Positions 1 to 6,583 are shown, numbered from the stretch's first letter. The stretch: 6,879 nucleotides of DNA from Acidobacteriota bacterium (GCA_003222835.1 QHXE01000494.1:1-6879); one strand, 5' to 3'. Notes: generated from the sequence alone by a model not told the origin. Numbers and translations: made by a program.

Positions 1-2
1 TC

Positions 3-1248
3 GCCTTGCGGGTCAGCGATGGAAGACCACAAGGCGAGCCCGAACTGATTAAAGCGGATATCGGACAACTGTATGAACTGGGACTCACGACATCTGGGTC
101 GCTGTAGTCTTCTAGAAACGCGGCGCGAACTCAGATGTCAAGATCGGGTCTTTCGATTTCAGCACAGGAGAAGTCTTGTCGCACCCGACGGACCTCTTGC
201 TACAGGACTTCGCCGCATCGAACAGGTCTCCCGATTGGTCGCCCGACGGAAAGTCTCTCGCCTACGTTGTCGAGCACGGCCCACGCGCCGGCGAGTTTAG
301 CCTGGCCATCCGTTCTTTGGAGACAGATCAAGTCCGGGAGCTCCGGCCACAACTGGTCGTGTGGATTGGCTTCGTTGGGCGCCGGACGGCAGGTCCTTCG
401 TGGTCTCGGCCAGCGACCTCAAAGGTGTGTCCGGTCTGTGGCGGATCGACCGTACAACCGCCGAGGTGTCAGCCATCGCGCCTGGCCATGTCTTCGCCGG
501 TGACTTGGATTTTAACGGCTGGTCGCCCGACGCGCGGAAAATCTATTACCATCAGATGCGGACGCGTTCGGGCGATCAGGTTCTCGTTCTGTTCGAACGG
601 GACATTGCGTCGGGTTTGGAGCGAGAGATTTACCAAGCGGGACCGTGGTTTGTAGCGAGCCTGTCGGCTGATGGCAAGAACCTCTACTATCGACAGGGCA
701 AGGCCTATGTATCCGAACCGTCTGGCTTACCGGCGGCCTTGATCGAACGAGACCTGGCGTCGGGAGTTGAGAGGGAACTGATCCGAGGGAATCTCGGAGG
801 TGTGGCGCTTTCACCCGATGGACGATACCTCGCAACGAGCAATGTCGATCTAGCGACGAAGTCCCAATCGATCATGCTCGTCCCAGTTGCCGGCGGTGAA
901 CCTCGTGTTTTGATGCGAGTCGCTCTGCCCCAGTCAGTAATCGACCGCTGGATGCTCGCGAAGAATCTTAATCAACTGAACATGTTGAGAATTCTCTGGG
1001 CGCCGGACAGTCGCTCGCTTGTGGTCGAACACACTCAGGCCAAGCCGGAACAGTGGTGGGTGCCCGTGGACGGCCGCGAGCCTGCGAAGCGTGTCAGCCT
1101 CGGCGTAAACCTCTGGAATGTTCGCGTGCATCCGGACGGCCGACGAATTGCAATAGCCGAGCAGCAAGCGCGACGAGCGGATGACGTGTGGGTGCTCGAG
1201 AACTTCTTGCCGAAGGCGGCAAGGAAAACAACAGCATCACGGCGATAA
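3..1248 (+). pseudogene. PD40/TolB-like beta-propeller protein, 3' part, frameshifted; 5' end outside window
   Basis: Three consecutive reading frames together read as one propeller protein. Positions 3-104 (frame 3) give text like SDGRPQGEPELIKADIGQ and hit a TAG at 105. Positions 116-about 354 (frame 2) contain SPDWSPDGKSLAY and an IRSLET...RELRPQL stretch. Positions 361-1248 (frame 1) give 295 uninterrupted residues. The last part carries PDG-type blade motifs at about residues 8, 56, 103, 152, 215 and 258, and a near-duplicate ERD(I/L)ASG(L/V)ERE at 79 and 129. It ends in a DDVWVLENFLP tail. Such WD40-like repeats are common in acidobacterial periplasmic or sensor-fused proteins, but the N-terminal partner domain is off the window, so its role is unknown. 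The second junction (about 350-360) is repaired by one extra G (ctggt to ctgggt). The first (about 100-130) needs more than one change because of TAGs at 105 and 113. Real decay fits best; sequencing or assembly error is the alternative. Confidence 0.75.
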
Positions 1249-1270
1249 CTAGATAACGAAACGGTTGGTG

Positions 1271-1304
1271 CTTTTCTAAACCAGTTCCTTTTCTAACCCG
1301 GTTC
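1271..1304. repeat. Imperfect tandem 17-bp direct repeat (2 copies)
   Basis: Positions 1271-1287 and 1288-1304 are head-to-tail copies that agree at 15 of 17 bases. Each reads cttttcta-a-(a/c)-cc-(a/g)-gttc. The pair lies between the end of the propeller remnant and the stem-loop at 1305-1337. It may simply be a slippage duplication; no function is evident. Confidence 0.7.
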
Positions 1305-1337
1305 AAGGCCCCGCAGGTCGTAAGCCCGCGGGGCTTT
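1305..1337. terminator. GC-rich stem-loop between convergent genes, probable bidirectional terminator
   Basis: GCCCCGC (1308-1314) pairs perfectly with GCGGGGC (1328-1334) around a 13-nt loop. AAG (1305-1307) and TTT (1335-1337) extend the stem to about 10 pairs with one G-T pair. It lies 57 bp after the stop of the plus-strand propeller remnant and 25 bp after the stop of minus-strand xerC, the usual place for a shared terminator. The T-run is only three bases on the plus strand and two on the minus strand, so intrinsic termination may be weak. Confidence 0.55.
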
Positions 1338-1361
1338 GAAATTGAAGCTTGAAATTACAGT

Positions 1362-2309
1362 TCAAGCCTTCGGATGCGCCTTGTCGTAGACCTCGATCAG
1401 TTTTTCCATCGAAACGTGGGTGTAGATTTGCGTCGTCGAGAGACGCGCGTGGCCGAGCAACTCCTGGATGTCGCGAAGATCGGCGCCGCTGTCTAGAAGA
1501 TGCGTGGCGAATGAATGACGCAAGGCGTGCGGGCTGATGTCGTGAATGCCGGCGCAGAGGCGAATATACTTTTCTACCAGCCTGCCGACGGAACGCGTGG
1601 TCATGCGCGTGCCTTGATAATTCAGGATCAAGGGCTGAGCGTCACGCTTTGTGACTGGCGCGTTCATCAGGAAGTTTTCACGCACCGCAAGATAATCCTT
1701 TAACGCTTTAAGTGCCGGATCACCGAAGGGCACGATGCGCTCCTTGCCGCGTTTGCCCATCACCCGCAGCAATTTGTTCTTGAAATCGATGTCGCGAAGA
1801 TTCAACGAGACTAATTCTGAGACGCGTATTCCGGTCGCGTAAAGCAGCTCCAGGATCGCTCGGTCACGCTTGCCGAAATCAGTTTCTGTATCAGGTGTCT
1901 CGATAAAACGAATAGCATCTTCGATGGAAAGATGGACCGGCAGCTTTTTCTCCTTGCGCGGCGTGGCGACCAGCTTTGCCGGATTCAATTCAATCACACC
2001 CTCGCGCACGAGGAACTGAAAGAAAGTGCGCAGCGCGGCGAGCTTTCTGGCGATCGAAGTTTTTTTCTTGTGTTCTGAATGAAGCGACGAGAGCCATTCC
2101 CGAATCGTCAGGTGATCGATTTGACTGATGTCCGCTTGACTTCGCTCGGCTGCCCGCGATTGTTTATTGCCAGGATCCCCCGCTTTCGGCGGAAGCAAAT
2201 AATCAATGAATTGCCTGAGATCGCTTTCGTAATTACGAAGAGTATGCGCGCTGACGTTGCGTTCGTAGCGCAGATGGTCGAGGAATGGAGTACAAAGTTG
2301 ATCGAACAT
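1362..2309 (-). CDS. xerC: Tyrosine recombinase XerC
   Basis: This is a site-specific recombinase of the XerC/XerD family, which resolves chromosome dimers at dif during division. The N-terminal SAM-like core-binding domain covers about residues 3-105 and the catalytic domain about 125-305. All six active-site residues are visible: R162 (GIRVSEL), K186 (GKRGKER), H261 and R264 ([10 protein letters not shown]), H287 ([11 protein letters not shown]) and the nucleophile Y296 (IYTHV). Their spacing matches E. coli XerD. At 315 aa it is slightly longer than the usual ~300 because of a hydrophilic insert at about residues 40-60. The ATG at 2309 is the only start after an in-frame stop upstream, and no clear Shine-Dalgarno precedes it. 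It follows the VWA gene by 72 bp on the same strand and is probably third in a trmFO-led unit. XerC rather than XerD is chosen from the linkage to trmFO and the [13 protein letters not shown] end; a single-recombinase XerA-like role is possible. Confidence 0.93.
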   Translation of the reverse strand: MFDQLCTPFLDHLRYERNVSAHTLRNYESDLRQFIDYLLPPKAGDPGNKQSRAAERSQADISQIDHLTIREWLSSLHSEHKKKTSIARKLAALRTFFQFLVREGVIELNPAKLVATPRKEKKLPVHLSIEDAIRFIETPDTETDFGKRDRAILELLYATGIRVSELVSLNLRDIDFKNKLLRVMGKRGKERIVPFGDPALKALKDYLAVRENFLMNAPVTKRDAQPLILNYQGTRMTTRSVGRLVEKYIRLCAGIHDISPHALRHSFATHLLDSGADLRDIQELLGHARLSTTQIYTHVSMEKLIEVYDKAHPKA

Positions 2310-2381
2310 GCAGCGAGGGGGGCAGGTTTTAAGTTCCGTACTATCGCAATCGGAAGCGACGTCCTCAAAGTCAGGGCTACT

Positions 2382-3515
2382 TTACACCCGATCGCGGGTT
2401 TTGACTACAAATCCCTTGCGCGCACGCACGCGCGCGTTTGGGCGCGTCTTTACGCTCACGGCAATAACGTGGTGGTGACCGTCCCACTTGTCCGCGGCTG
2501 GGTAGTAGCTCAAAATATATTGCTGCGCCATGTCCGCGGCGATTTGCGCAAAGGCATTATCAAGATCCTCCACCGACCTGGGAATGTAAGCCGCGCCGCC
2601 AGTCTGGGAAGCAAACTCCTCCATGCGTCGCTCGGCTGCGAGGGCTCGCACATTGGCATTGTCATAGAGTCCGGTCTGCACGACATAAATCTGACAATCG
2701 TCGGCGAGCGCGCGTTGCATCGTCGTGTCAAAATCCGCGCGGCTGGTCGTGTCCTCGCCGTCCGAAACGATCACAATGATCCGCCGACCCGGGTATGGCT
2801 TCAGGTACGCGCCGCCTTGGATGATGGCGTCGAACAGCGATGTAGCACCCTCCGGTTTGCCGAAACTTGCAATCGTCGATTCCAACCGCCGCGCGTCGTT
2901 GGTCAATGGTTCAGCAAGCGTCACGTCAGTCGAAACCGAGAAAACAGCCGCCTGGTCGACCGGCCGCAGCACATTGCGAAAGAAGCGAATGGCGGCGCGC
3001 TTTTCAAACTCTCGGAATTCGCTTAAGCTGCCGCTGTTATCGAACAGCATCGCCATCCGTACCGGGGTCTCGGCGCGGCTAAGATCGCTGATGACATTAG
3101 GTTGTCCGTCGATGCGCAGCTCGAAGTCTTCCAGCTTGAGATTCGTAACTGCGACGCCGCGCGCATCGACGACCGTTGCCGGGACCGGAACCAGATACGA
3201 GGCGATGCGCACGACGTCTTCTTGATCGCCGGGGGTGGTTTGACCGGTATCAGTTTTTGGCGAGGGGCGATTGTTGTTAGTTGATTTCGATGTCTGACGT
3301 GAAGACGCGTTGTTGTTCGTGTTTGAGTTAGTAGTTGTTTTCTGTCGGCCAGATTGGGAAAGCGAAGACGTCGATAGGGTCAGTTCTACGACGAGGATCA
3401 GAAATAATGACAGCCAAAGAGCCGCCCACGAACGAACAGGAAATAAACAAGACCTAGTTCGGACGTCTTCGTGAAAATTTCGCGCGATTCCTTGAATCGT
3501 CTTGCTTTTCTTCAT
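2382..3515 (-). CDS. VWFA-related (acidobacterial) von Willebrand A domain protein, membrane-anchored or exported
   Basis: The predicted protein has 377 aa. Residues 1-28 are basic, and 29-46 (AALWLSLFLILVV core) form a membrane segment or long signal anchor. Residues about 56-98 are a low-complexity Asn/Thr/Ser/Gln linker. Residues about 100-148 resemble the short beta module typical of this family (VVDARG...LEDFELRIDGQP), and about 150-340 are the VWA fold. The metal-binding MIDAS is intact: D159-x-S161-x-S163 (DNSGS), T225 (EGATSLFDA) and D252 (VSDGED). Such proteins bind partners through a divalent metal outside the cytoplasm, but no substrate is known for this subgroup, which is abundant in Acidobacteriota. 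The ATG at 3515 is preferred because it lies 2 nt after the trmFO stop and directly starts a basic-plus-hydrophobic N-terminus. An in-frame start at 3611 would overlap trmFO by 94 nt. No good Shine-Dalgarno is seen, so translational coupling to trmFO is likely. Confidence 0.88.
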   Translation of the reverse strand: MKKSKTIQGIARNFHEDVRTRSCLFPVRSWAALWLSLFLILVVELTLSTSSLSQSGRQKTTTNSNTNNNASSRQTSKSTNNNRPSPKTDTGQTTPGDQEDVVRIASYLVPVPATVVDARGVAVTNLKLEDFELRIDGQPNVISDLSRAETPVRMAMLFDNSGSLSEFREFEKRAAIRFFRNVLRPVDQAAVFSVSTDVTLAEPLTNDARRLESTIASFGKPEGATSLFDAIIQGGAYLKPYPGRRIIVIVSDGEDTTSRADFDTTMQRALADDCQIYVVQTGLYDNANVRALAAERRMEEFASQTGGAAYIPRSVEDLDNAFAQIAADMAQQYILSYYPAADKWDGHHHVIAVSVKTRPNARVRARKGFVVKTRDRV

Positions 3516-3517
3516 GT

Positions 3518-4900
3518 TTAGGGAGTGGTCGCCAAACTTTCGTTTGGTTTTTGGGTAGATGCACACGCCGTTGAAAAGCCGTGGAGTTTTTTTGATATCC
3601 ACTCGTCCCATTCTTCCAGGGCCAGCTTAACTTGCAGCAAATGCCGGTCACGCTTGCGCTTCACGCTGCGAGCTTGATCCGCCTCGAGCGGTTCCAACAG
3701 CGCAAACGTAATGTTGACTGGTTGGTAGTTCTTTGTCTGCGCACTGGAGACATATCGCGCCAATGCGCCGATCGCACTGCGTGGCGGCGCAATCAAAAGT
3801 TCTTCACCTCTCAAAAAACGCGCGGCGTTCAAACCGGCCAACCAACCCATCGCCACCGATTCAACGTAGCCTTCGACGCCGGTAATTTGTCCGGCAAAGA
3901 AGATATTTTGATGCTCGCGCATCTGCATGGTTGCCGCGAGGACGCGCGGAGCGTTGATATAAGTGTTGCGATGAATCTGGCCGAATTGCAGAAACTCTGC
4001 GCGCTCGAGTCCGGGAATCAGACGCAGCACACGCGCCTGCTCGCCATAACGCAGATGATTCTGAAAGCCGACCAGACTATAAGCGTCGGCCATCAGATTT
4101 TCCTGTCTTAATTGCACGGCCGCATAAGGTTCGTTTCCAATGCGAGGATCGATCAAGCCGACCGGCTTCATTGGTCCGAATCGCAATGTGTCCACGCCGC
4201 GACGAGCAAGCTCTTCAATAGGTAAGCAAGCTTCGAACCAACGTGTCTCTTCAAAGCGCTGCAAAGGGACGCTGCCGGCCTCGATCAGCGCCTGGTAAAA
4301 GCTTGCGTATTGATCTGGATCGAAAGGGCAGTTGAGGTAATCGTCGCCGCCTTTGCCGTAGCGGGCCGCGCGAAAAGCGATTGCGTGATCGACTGAATCC
4401 GCGGCCACGATCGGCGCGATCGCGTCATAAAAGTAAAGTTGATCGTCACCAGTGAGTTTCATAACTTCCAGCGTCAACGCGTCGGAAGTCAGCGGACCAG
4501 TGGCGACGATCGAAATAACGTCAGCAGGAATTGTCGTAACTTCCTCGCGCACGATCTCGATCTTCGGATGTGATTCGATTTGCTGTGTTATGAACTCAGC
4601 GAATTGTTGACGATCGACCGCGAGCGCAGCGCCCGCCGGCACGCGCGTTGCCGCGGCGGCCTCCATTACGAGCGAGCCACCGCGCCGCAATTCTTCTTTC
4701 AAAAGATTCGACGCGGTGCCAGGCTCGTCCGATTTCAAAGAGTTCGAGCAGACTATCTCTGCGAGTCTATCCGTGCGATGCGCCGGTGTCTGTTTAAGCG
4801 GGCGCATTTCATACAAGCGCACGCGTGCCCCCGCATTTGCTGCTTGCCACGCGGCCTCAACGCCGGCTAGTCCGCCTCCGATGACTATGATTTCATTCAT
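3518..4900 (-). CDS. trmFO: Methylenetetrahydrofolate--tRNA-(uracil-5-)-methyltransferase TrmFO
   Basis: TrmFO is an FAD- and folate-dependent cytoplasmic enzyme that methylates U54 of tRNA T-loops to m5U (ribothymidine), using methylene-tetrahydrofolate and NAD(P)H. The 460-aa product is near the family length. It opens with the FAD-binding Rossmann motif IIVIGGGLAGVEAA (residues 4-17) and an acidic strand end (LYEMRP). It has the conserved EIVCSNSLKSDE with C51 and FEACLPIEE with C225, the two cysteines implicated in catalysis in the Bacillus enzyme. It closes its FAD fold with FFAGQITGVEGYVESVAMG. The ATG at 4900 is chosen because the glycine motif begins seven residues later, as in homologues; the in-frame start at 4951 only adds an unrelated Arg-rich leader. 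No Shine-Dalgarno is obvious. It heads the minus-strand unit with the VWA gene (2-nt gap) and xerC. The inverted-repeat element at 4964-5084 lies just upstream and may carry or disturb its promoter. Confidence 0.96.
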   Translation of the reverse strand: MNEIIVIGGGLAGVEAAWQAANAGARVRLYEMRPLKQTPAHRTDRLAEIVCSNSLKSDEPGTASNLLKEELRRGGSLVMEAAAATRVPAGAALAVDRQQFAEFITQQIESHPKIEIVREEVTTIPADVISIVATGPLTSDALTLEVMKLTGDDQLYFYDAIAPIVAADSVDHAIAFRAARYGKGGDDYLNCPFDPDQYASFYQALIEAGSVPLQRFEETRWFEACLPIEELARRGVDTLRFGPMKPVGLIDPRIGNEPYAAVQLRQENLMADAYSLVGFQNHLRYGEQARVLRLIPGLERAEFLQFGQIHRNTYINAPRVLAATMQMREHQNIFFAGQITGVEGYVESVAMGWLAGLNAARFLRGEELLIAPPRSAIGALARYVSSAQTKNYQPVNITFALLEPLEADQARSVKRKRDRHLLQVKLALEEWDEWISKKLHGFSTACASTQKPNESLATTP

Positions 4901-4963
4901 GAGCAAACTTGGACTGAGGCATCGTCGCCGCGCATTGCCGCCCGACTCCAAAGTTCCGGCAGG

Positions 4964-5084
4964 CTGCTGAAAAGTCCCCTCTCCCTTTGGGAGAGGGTTA
5001 AGTGACGGCCTGCGTTAGAAAGCAAGCCCCAAATATTTATTTAATAACCTTGCCTCTCCCAAGGGCGAGGGAGTTTTTCAACAG
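4964..5084. repeat. 121-bp inverted-repeat element with a hairpin in each arm (MITE- or REPIN-like)
   Basis: The left end (CTGCTGAAAAGTCCC..., from 4964) and the reverse complement of the right end (CTGTTGAAAAACTCCC..., from 5084) align over about 35 bases with a few mismatches. Each arm also folds on itself. The left has a perfect CCCTCTCCC (4977-4985)/GGGAGAGGG (4989-4997) hairpin with a TTT loop. The right has CCTCTCCC (5053-5060)/GGGCGAGG (5063-5070) with one mismatch and an AA loop. The ~50-bp centre includes an AT-rich stretch (5031-5047) and no open reading frame. Terminal inverted repeats, small size and intergenic position fit a non-autonomous mobile element or a REP doublet. No target duplication was identified. 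It lies between the stop of the small basic gene (5090) and the trmFO start (4900), so it could act as the small gene's terminator or as part of the trmFO leader. Confidence 0.65.
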
Positions 5085-5089
5085 TCTTA

Positions 5090-5302
5090 CTAGCGCCGTT
5101 TTTTTCTGCGTTCGGCTTTTTGGTGCGCATCCTTCATTATCTGCGCGACTCGATCGGCTTTCGACTGCGGGGTAGTGCTTCGCTCTTTCTGTTCGGTCAT
5201 TTCCTCATGATGCTTTTCAAATTCAAACCGGCTCACGCGCGGCGGCGTAATTCTAACGTTCTCAAGGTTGCGTCGCTGCTCTCTCATCGGTCGTTCTTTC
5301 AT
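5090..5302 (-). CDS. Small, highly basic hypothetical protein
   Basis: I do not recognise this family. The 70-aa product has 21 Lys/Arg and 12 Asp/Glu residues, no Cys or Trp, no signal peptide and no membrane segment. The C-terminal third (about 47-70) looks like a charged helix ending in a Lys/Arg tail (AERRKKRR), which suggests RNA, DNA or ribosome contact; that is inference from composition only. The ATG at 5302 is preferred because AAGGGG at 5311-5316 lies 8 nt upstream. In-frame starts at 5326, 5350 (ATG) and 5371 (GTG) would lengthen it to 78, 86 or 93 aa. The one at 5350 has a GGGAGG abutting the ATG, too close to use. The gene diverges from tRNA-Thr and ends 6 bp before the inverted-repeat element. 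Being short and without a recognised domain, it could be a chance reading frame, but the ribosome binding site supports translation. Confidence 0.5.
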   Translation of the reverse strand: MKERPMREQRRNLENVRITPPRVSRFEFEKHHEEMTEQKERSTTPQSKADRVAQIMKDAHQKAERRKKRR

Positions 5303-5310
5303 GATAAGTT

Positions 5311-5316
5311 CCCCTT
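5311..5316 (-). promoter_or_regulatory. Ribosome binding site deciding the start of the small basic gene
   Basis: The minus strand reads AAGGGG here, 8 nt before the ATG at 5302. This favours the 70-aa form over the longer in-frame starts at 5326, 5350 and 5371, none of which has a well-placed Shine-Dalgarno. Confidence 0.45.
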
Positions 5317-5393
5317 TCTCTTGTAGCATAGACTTTAGTCGGTGATTCATCCTCCCTAACTTACCAATCACGACTAGAATTTATGTTACTTGC

Positions 5394-5423
5394 TTGACAC
5401 CTAAAACAGGCCCTCCGTATAGT
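5394..5423 (+). promoter_or_regulatory. Sigma-70-like promoter of tRNA-Thr
   Basis: A perfect -35 TTGACA (5394-5399) is followed by an 18-bp spacer and a -10 TATAGT (5418-5423, five of six consensus bases). Initiation would fall near 5430, giving a leader of only about 5 nt before the mature tRNA at 5435. Confidence 0.8.
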
Positions 5424-5434
5424 TCAGATGCCTA

Positions 5435-5510
5435 GCCGGCTTAGCTCAGTTGGTAGAGCGTGCGATTCGTAATCGCAAGGTCATCGGTTCGACTCCGATA
5501 GCCGGCTCCA
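5435..5510 (+). tRNA. tRNA-Thr (anticodon CGU)
   Basis: A complete 76-nt cloverleaf. The acceptor GCCGGCT (5435-5441) pairs with AGCCGGC (5500-5506), then comes discriminator T and an encoded CCA (5508-5510). The D-arm is GCTC/GAGC with loop AGTTGGTA. The anticodon stem TGCGA/TCGCA encloses loop TTCGTAA with anticodon CGT at 5468-5470, which reads ACG (Thr). The variable loop is short. The T-arm ATCGG/CCGAT encloses TTCGACT, so U54 (5488) is present as a TrmFO substrate base. The sequence closely resembles the E. coli thrW type. It has its own promoter at 5394-5423, and no clear terminator follows. Confidence 0.97.
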
Positions 5511-5860
5511 ATCGAACTCCAATCACTAACGAGATCCAAATCGAGCTTTTGTACCGCGATCCTTCCTCTCCATCTTATACCGTTTGACGGCAACGTTGAC
5601 AGCAGCCGACTCGAAGTGAGCCGAACTCTGCCCTGCCGAAGTACCATCCGCAGGTGAAAGGCGAGGATGATTAGTGCCCGGCAGTCTAAGTAGTCATGTT
5701 TCGCGCCGTTGGCTTCGAAAGGATGTGCAATCGATCAATTCTTGAAACAGTTCATCGAAGAAAGGTGGGCAGACTGCGAACGAAGCGGCGTGCCTTCCAC
5801 TTGCCGCTCATTCGTCTCTTCGATTCTGGTGTTGAGGAACAACAGAAGCAGAGCGATTAT
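5511..5860. other. 350-bp intergenic stretch with no recognisable gene
   Basis: Between tRNA-Thr and the SYLF gene I find no open frame that resembles a protein and no RNA family I recognise. It contains a second copy of CTCCAATC (5517-5524) just after the tRNA end, a weak distant CTGCCG/CGGCAG pair (5633-5638/5679-5684), and the stem-loop listed at 5784-5808. It may be a decayed region. Confidence 0.5.
5784..5808 (-). terminator. Stem-loop downstream of the SYLF gene, possible terminator
   Basis: AGCGGC (5784-5789) pairs with GCCGCT (5803-5808), and GTG (5790-5792) pairs with CAC (5798-5800), closing a CCTTC loop with a 2-nt bulge. It lies about 50 nt after the SYLF stop on the minus strand. 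No T-run follows, so a role in termination or RNA stability is only suggested. Confidence 0.3.
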
Positions 5861-6583
5861 TTAGCTGCTCCTCCGCCGCGAGTATTTATTCAACTCTGCC
5901 AGCAACCCGGCGGCTGCGGGCGGCGACGCGACAGAACCCATGACAATATCTTTATTGGACATTGCCGTGCTGTACAGATCCTTGTTCGCGTCATCGTCAG
6001 GCCTCAGGGTCGCACCCTCTAACGAAACGCCGGCGAACAATCCGCGCGCGCGCGAATAAGTCAGCAGTTGGGCGTGCATCTGAGCATCCGTGGCGGCGGA
6101 CGCCGTGCGGCCCACAGGACCAGCGGTCGCAGACGCATCGGCGCCGATGGTGAATTTACTCGAGAGCAGCTTAGGGATAGCACCTTCATTCATCACCAGC
6201 ATGACCACGTCCGTTTCAGAACCGCCGATCTGGAAGCCAACACTGCCGCCTTCAACCTTAACGCCGGCGGGCGCCGACCAACCTCCGCCTGATTTGCGGC
6301 AGACAATGAAACCTCGGCCGTACTTGGCCCCCACGATGAAGGCGCCTTTCTTAACGCCCGGAATCACCACGACGCAAGCGGCCTTGGCGAGCAAATCCTG
6401 CGGGATACCTTTGTCAGGTGTACCCATTATTTCTCCCAAAACTCTGGCCGAAGCATCCAGGCGCTTTTCCGTGTCAGTGGCAGGCGATGAACTACCGAGA
6501 GTCCTGGCCAATACTGGTCCGGAAATGACCGCGGATGCGAATGAAAGGATCATGCTTAGCAGCAACCATTTTTTGAGAAGCAC
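5861..6583 (-). CDS. Secreted SYLF (Ysc84-type) lipid-binding domain protein
   Basis: The 240-aa product starts with a signal peptide: LLKKW, a hydrophobic core, and a likely cut after PVLA near residue 26. The SYLF domain, known from yeast Ysc84 and many bacterial exported proteins and linked to phosphoinositide or lipid binding, follows at about residues 40-230. Hallmarks are KAACVVVIPGVKKGAFIVGAKYG (split here: VVVIPGVKKG, then FIVGAKYGRG), SAPAGVKVEGGSVGFQIGG, DVVMLVMN and YSRARGLFAGVSLEGATL. It probably sits in the periplasm or at the outer membrane; the bacterial role is not established. The start is GTG at 6583, fixed by a TAAGGAGGT Shine-Dalgarno with 8 nt between GGAGG and GTG. A candidate promoter lies at 6650-6677. 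It appears to be a single-gene unit, facing tRNA-Thr convergently across a 350-bp gap. Confidence 0.93.
   Translation of the reverse strand: MLLKKWLLLSMILSFASAVISGPVLARTLGSSSPATDTEKRLDASARVLGEIMGTPDKGIPQDLLAKAACVVVIPGVKKGAFIVGAKYGRGFIVCRKSGGGWSAPAGVKVEGGSVGFQIGGSETDVVMLVMNEGAIPKLLSSKFTIGADASATAGPVGRTASAATDAQMHAQLLTYSRARGLFAGVSLEGATLRPDDDANKDLYSTAMSNKDIVMGSVASPPAAAGLLAELNKYSRRRSS

Noticed and set aside
1362..2309. Phage or island integrase
   Set aside because: The length, motifs and linkage to trmFO fit the housekeeping XerC, and no mobile-element genes surround it.
2079..3026. 315-codon open frame on the plus strand
   Set aside because: It lies opposite xerC and the VWA gene, both of which carry intact family motifs. 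Its product shows no domain or sensible composition.
3516..3611. Longer VWA protein starting at 3611
   Set aside because: It would overlap trmFO by 94 nt and add 32 residues before the natural basic-plus-hydrophobic N-terminus.
4901..4951. Longer TrmFO starting at 4951
   Set aside because: The extra 17 residues precede the FAD glycine motif, which in homologues begins within the first ten residues.
5506..5524. CTCCAATC repeated at the 3' end of tRNA-Thr, as an integration scar
   Set aside because: Eight bases only 11 apart with no integrase or island beside them; too short for an attachment site.
5441..5647. Minus-strand open frame ending in RSRTDDLAITNRTLYQLS
   Set aside because: It is the well-known false protein produced by translating the complement of a tRNA gene; the end lies inside tRNA-Thr.
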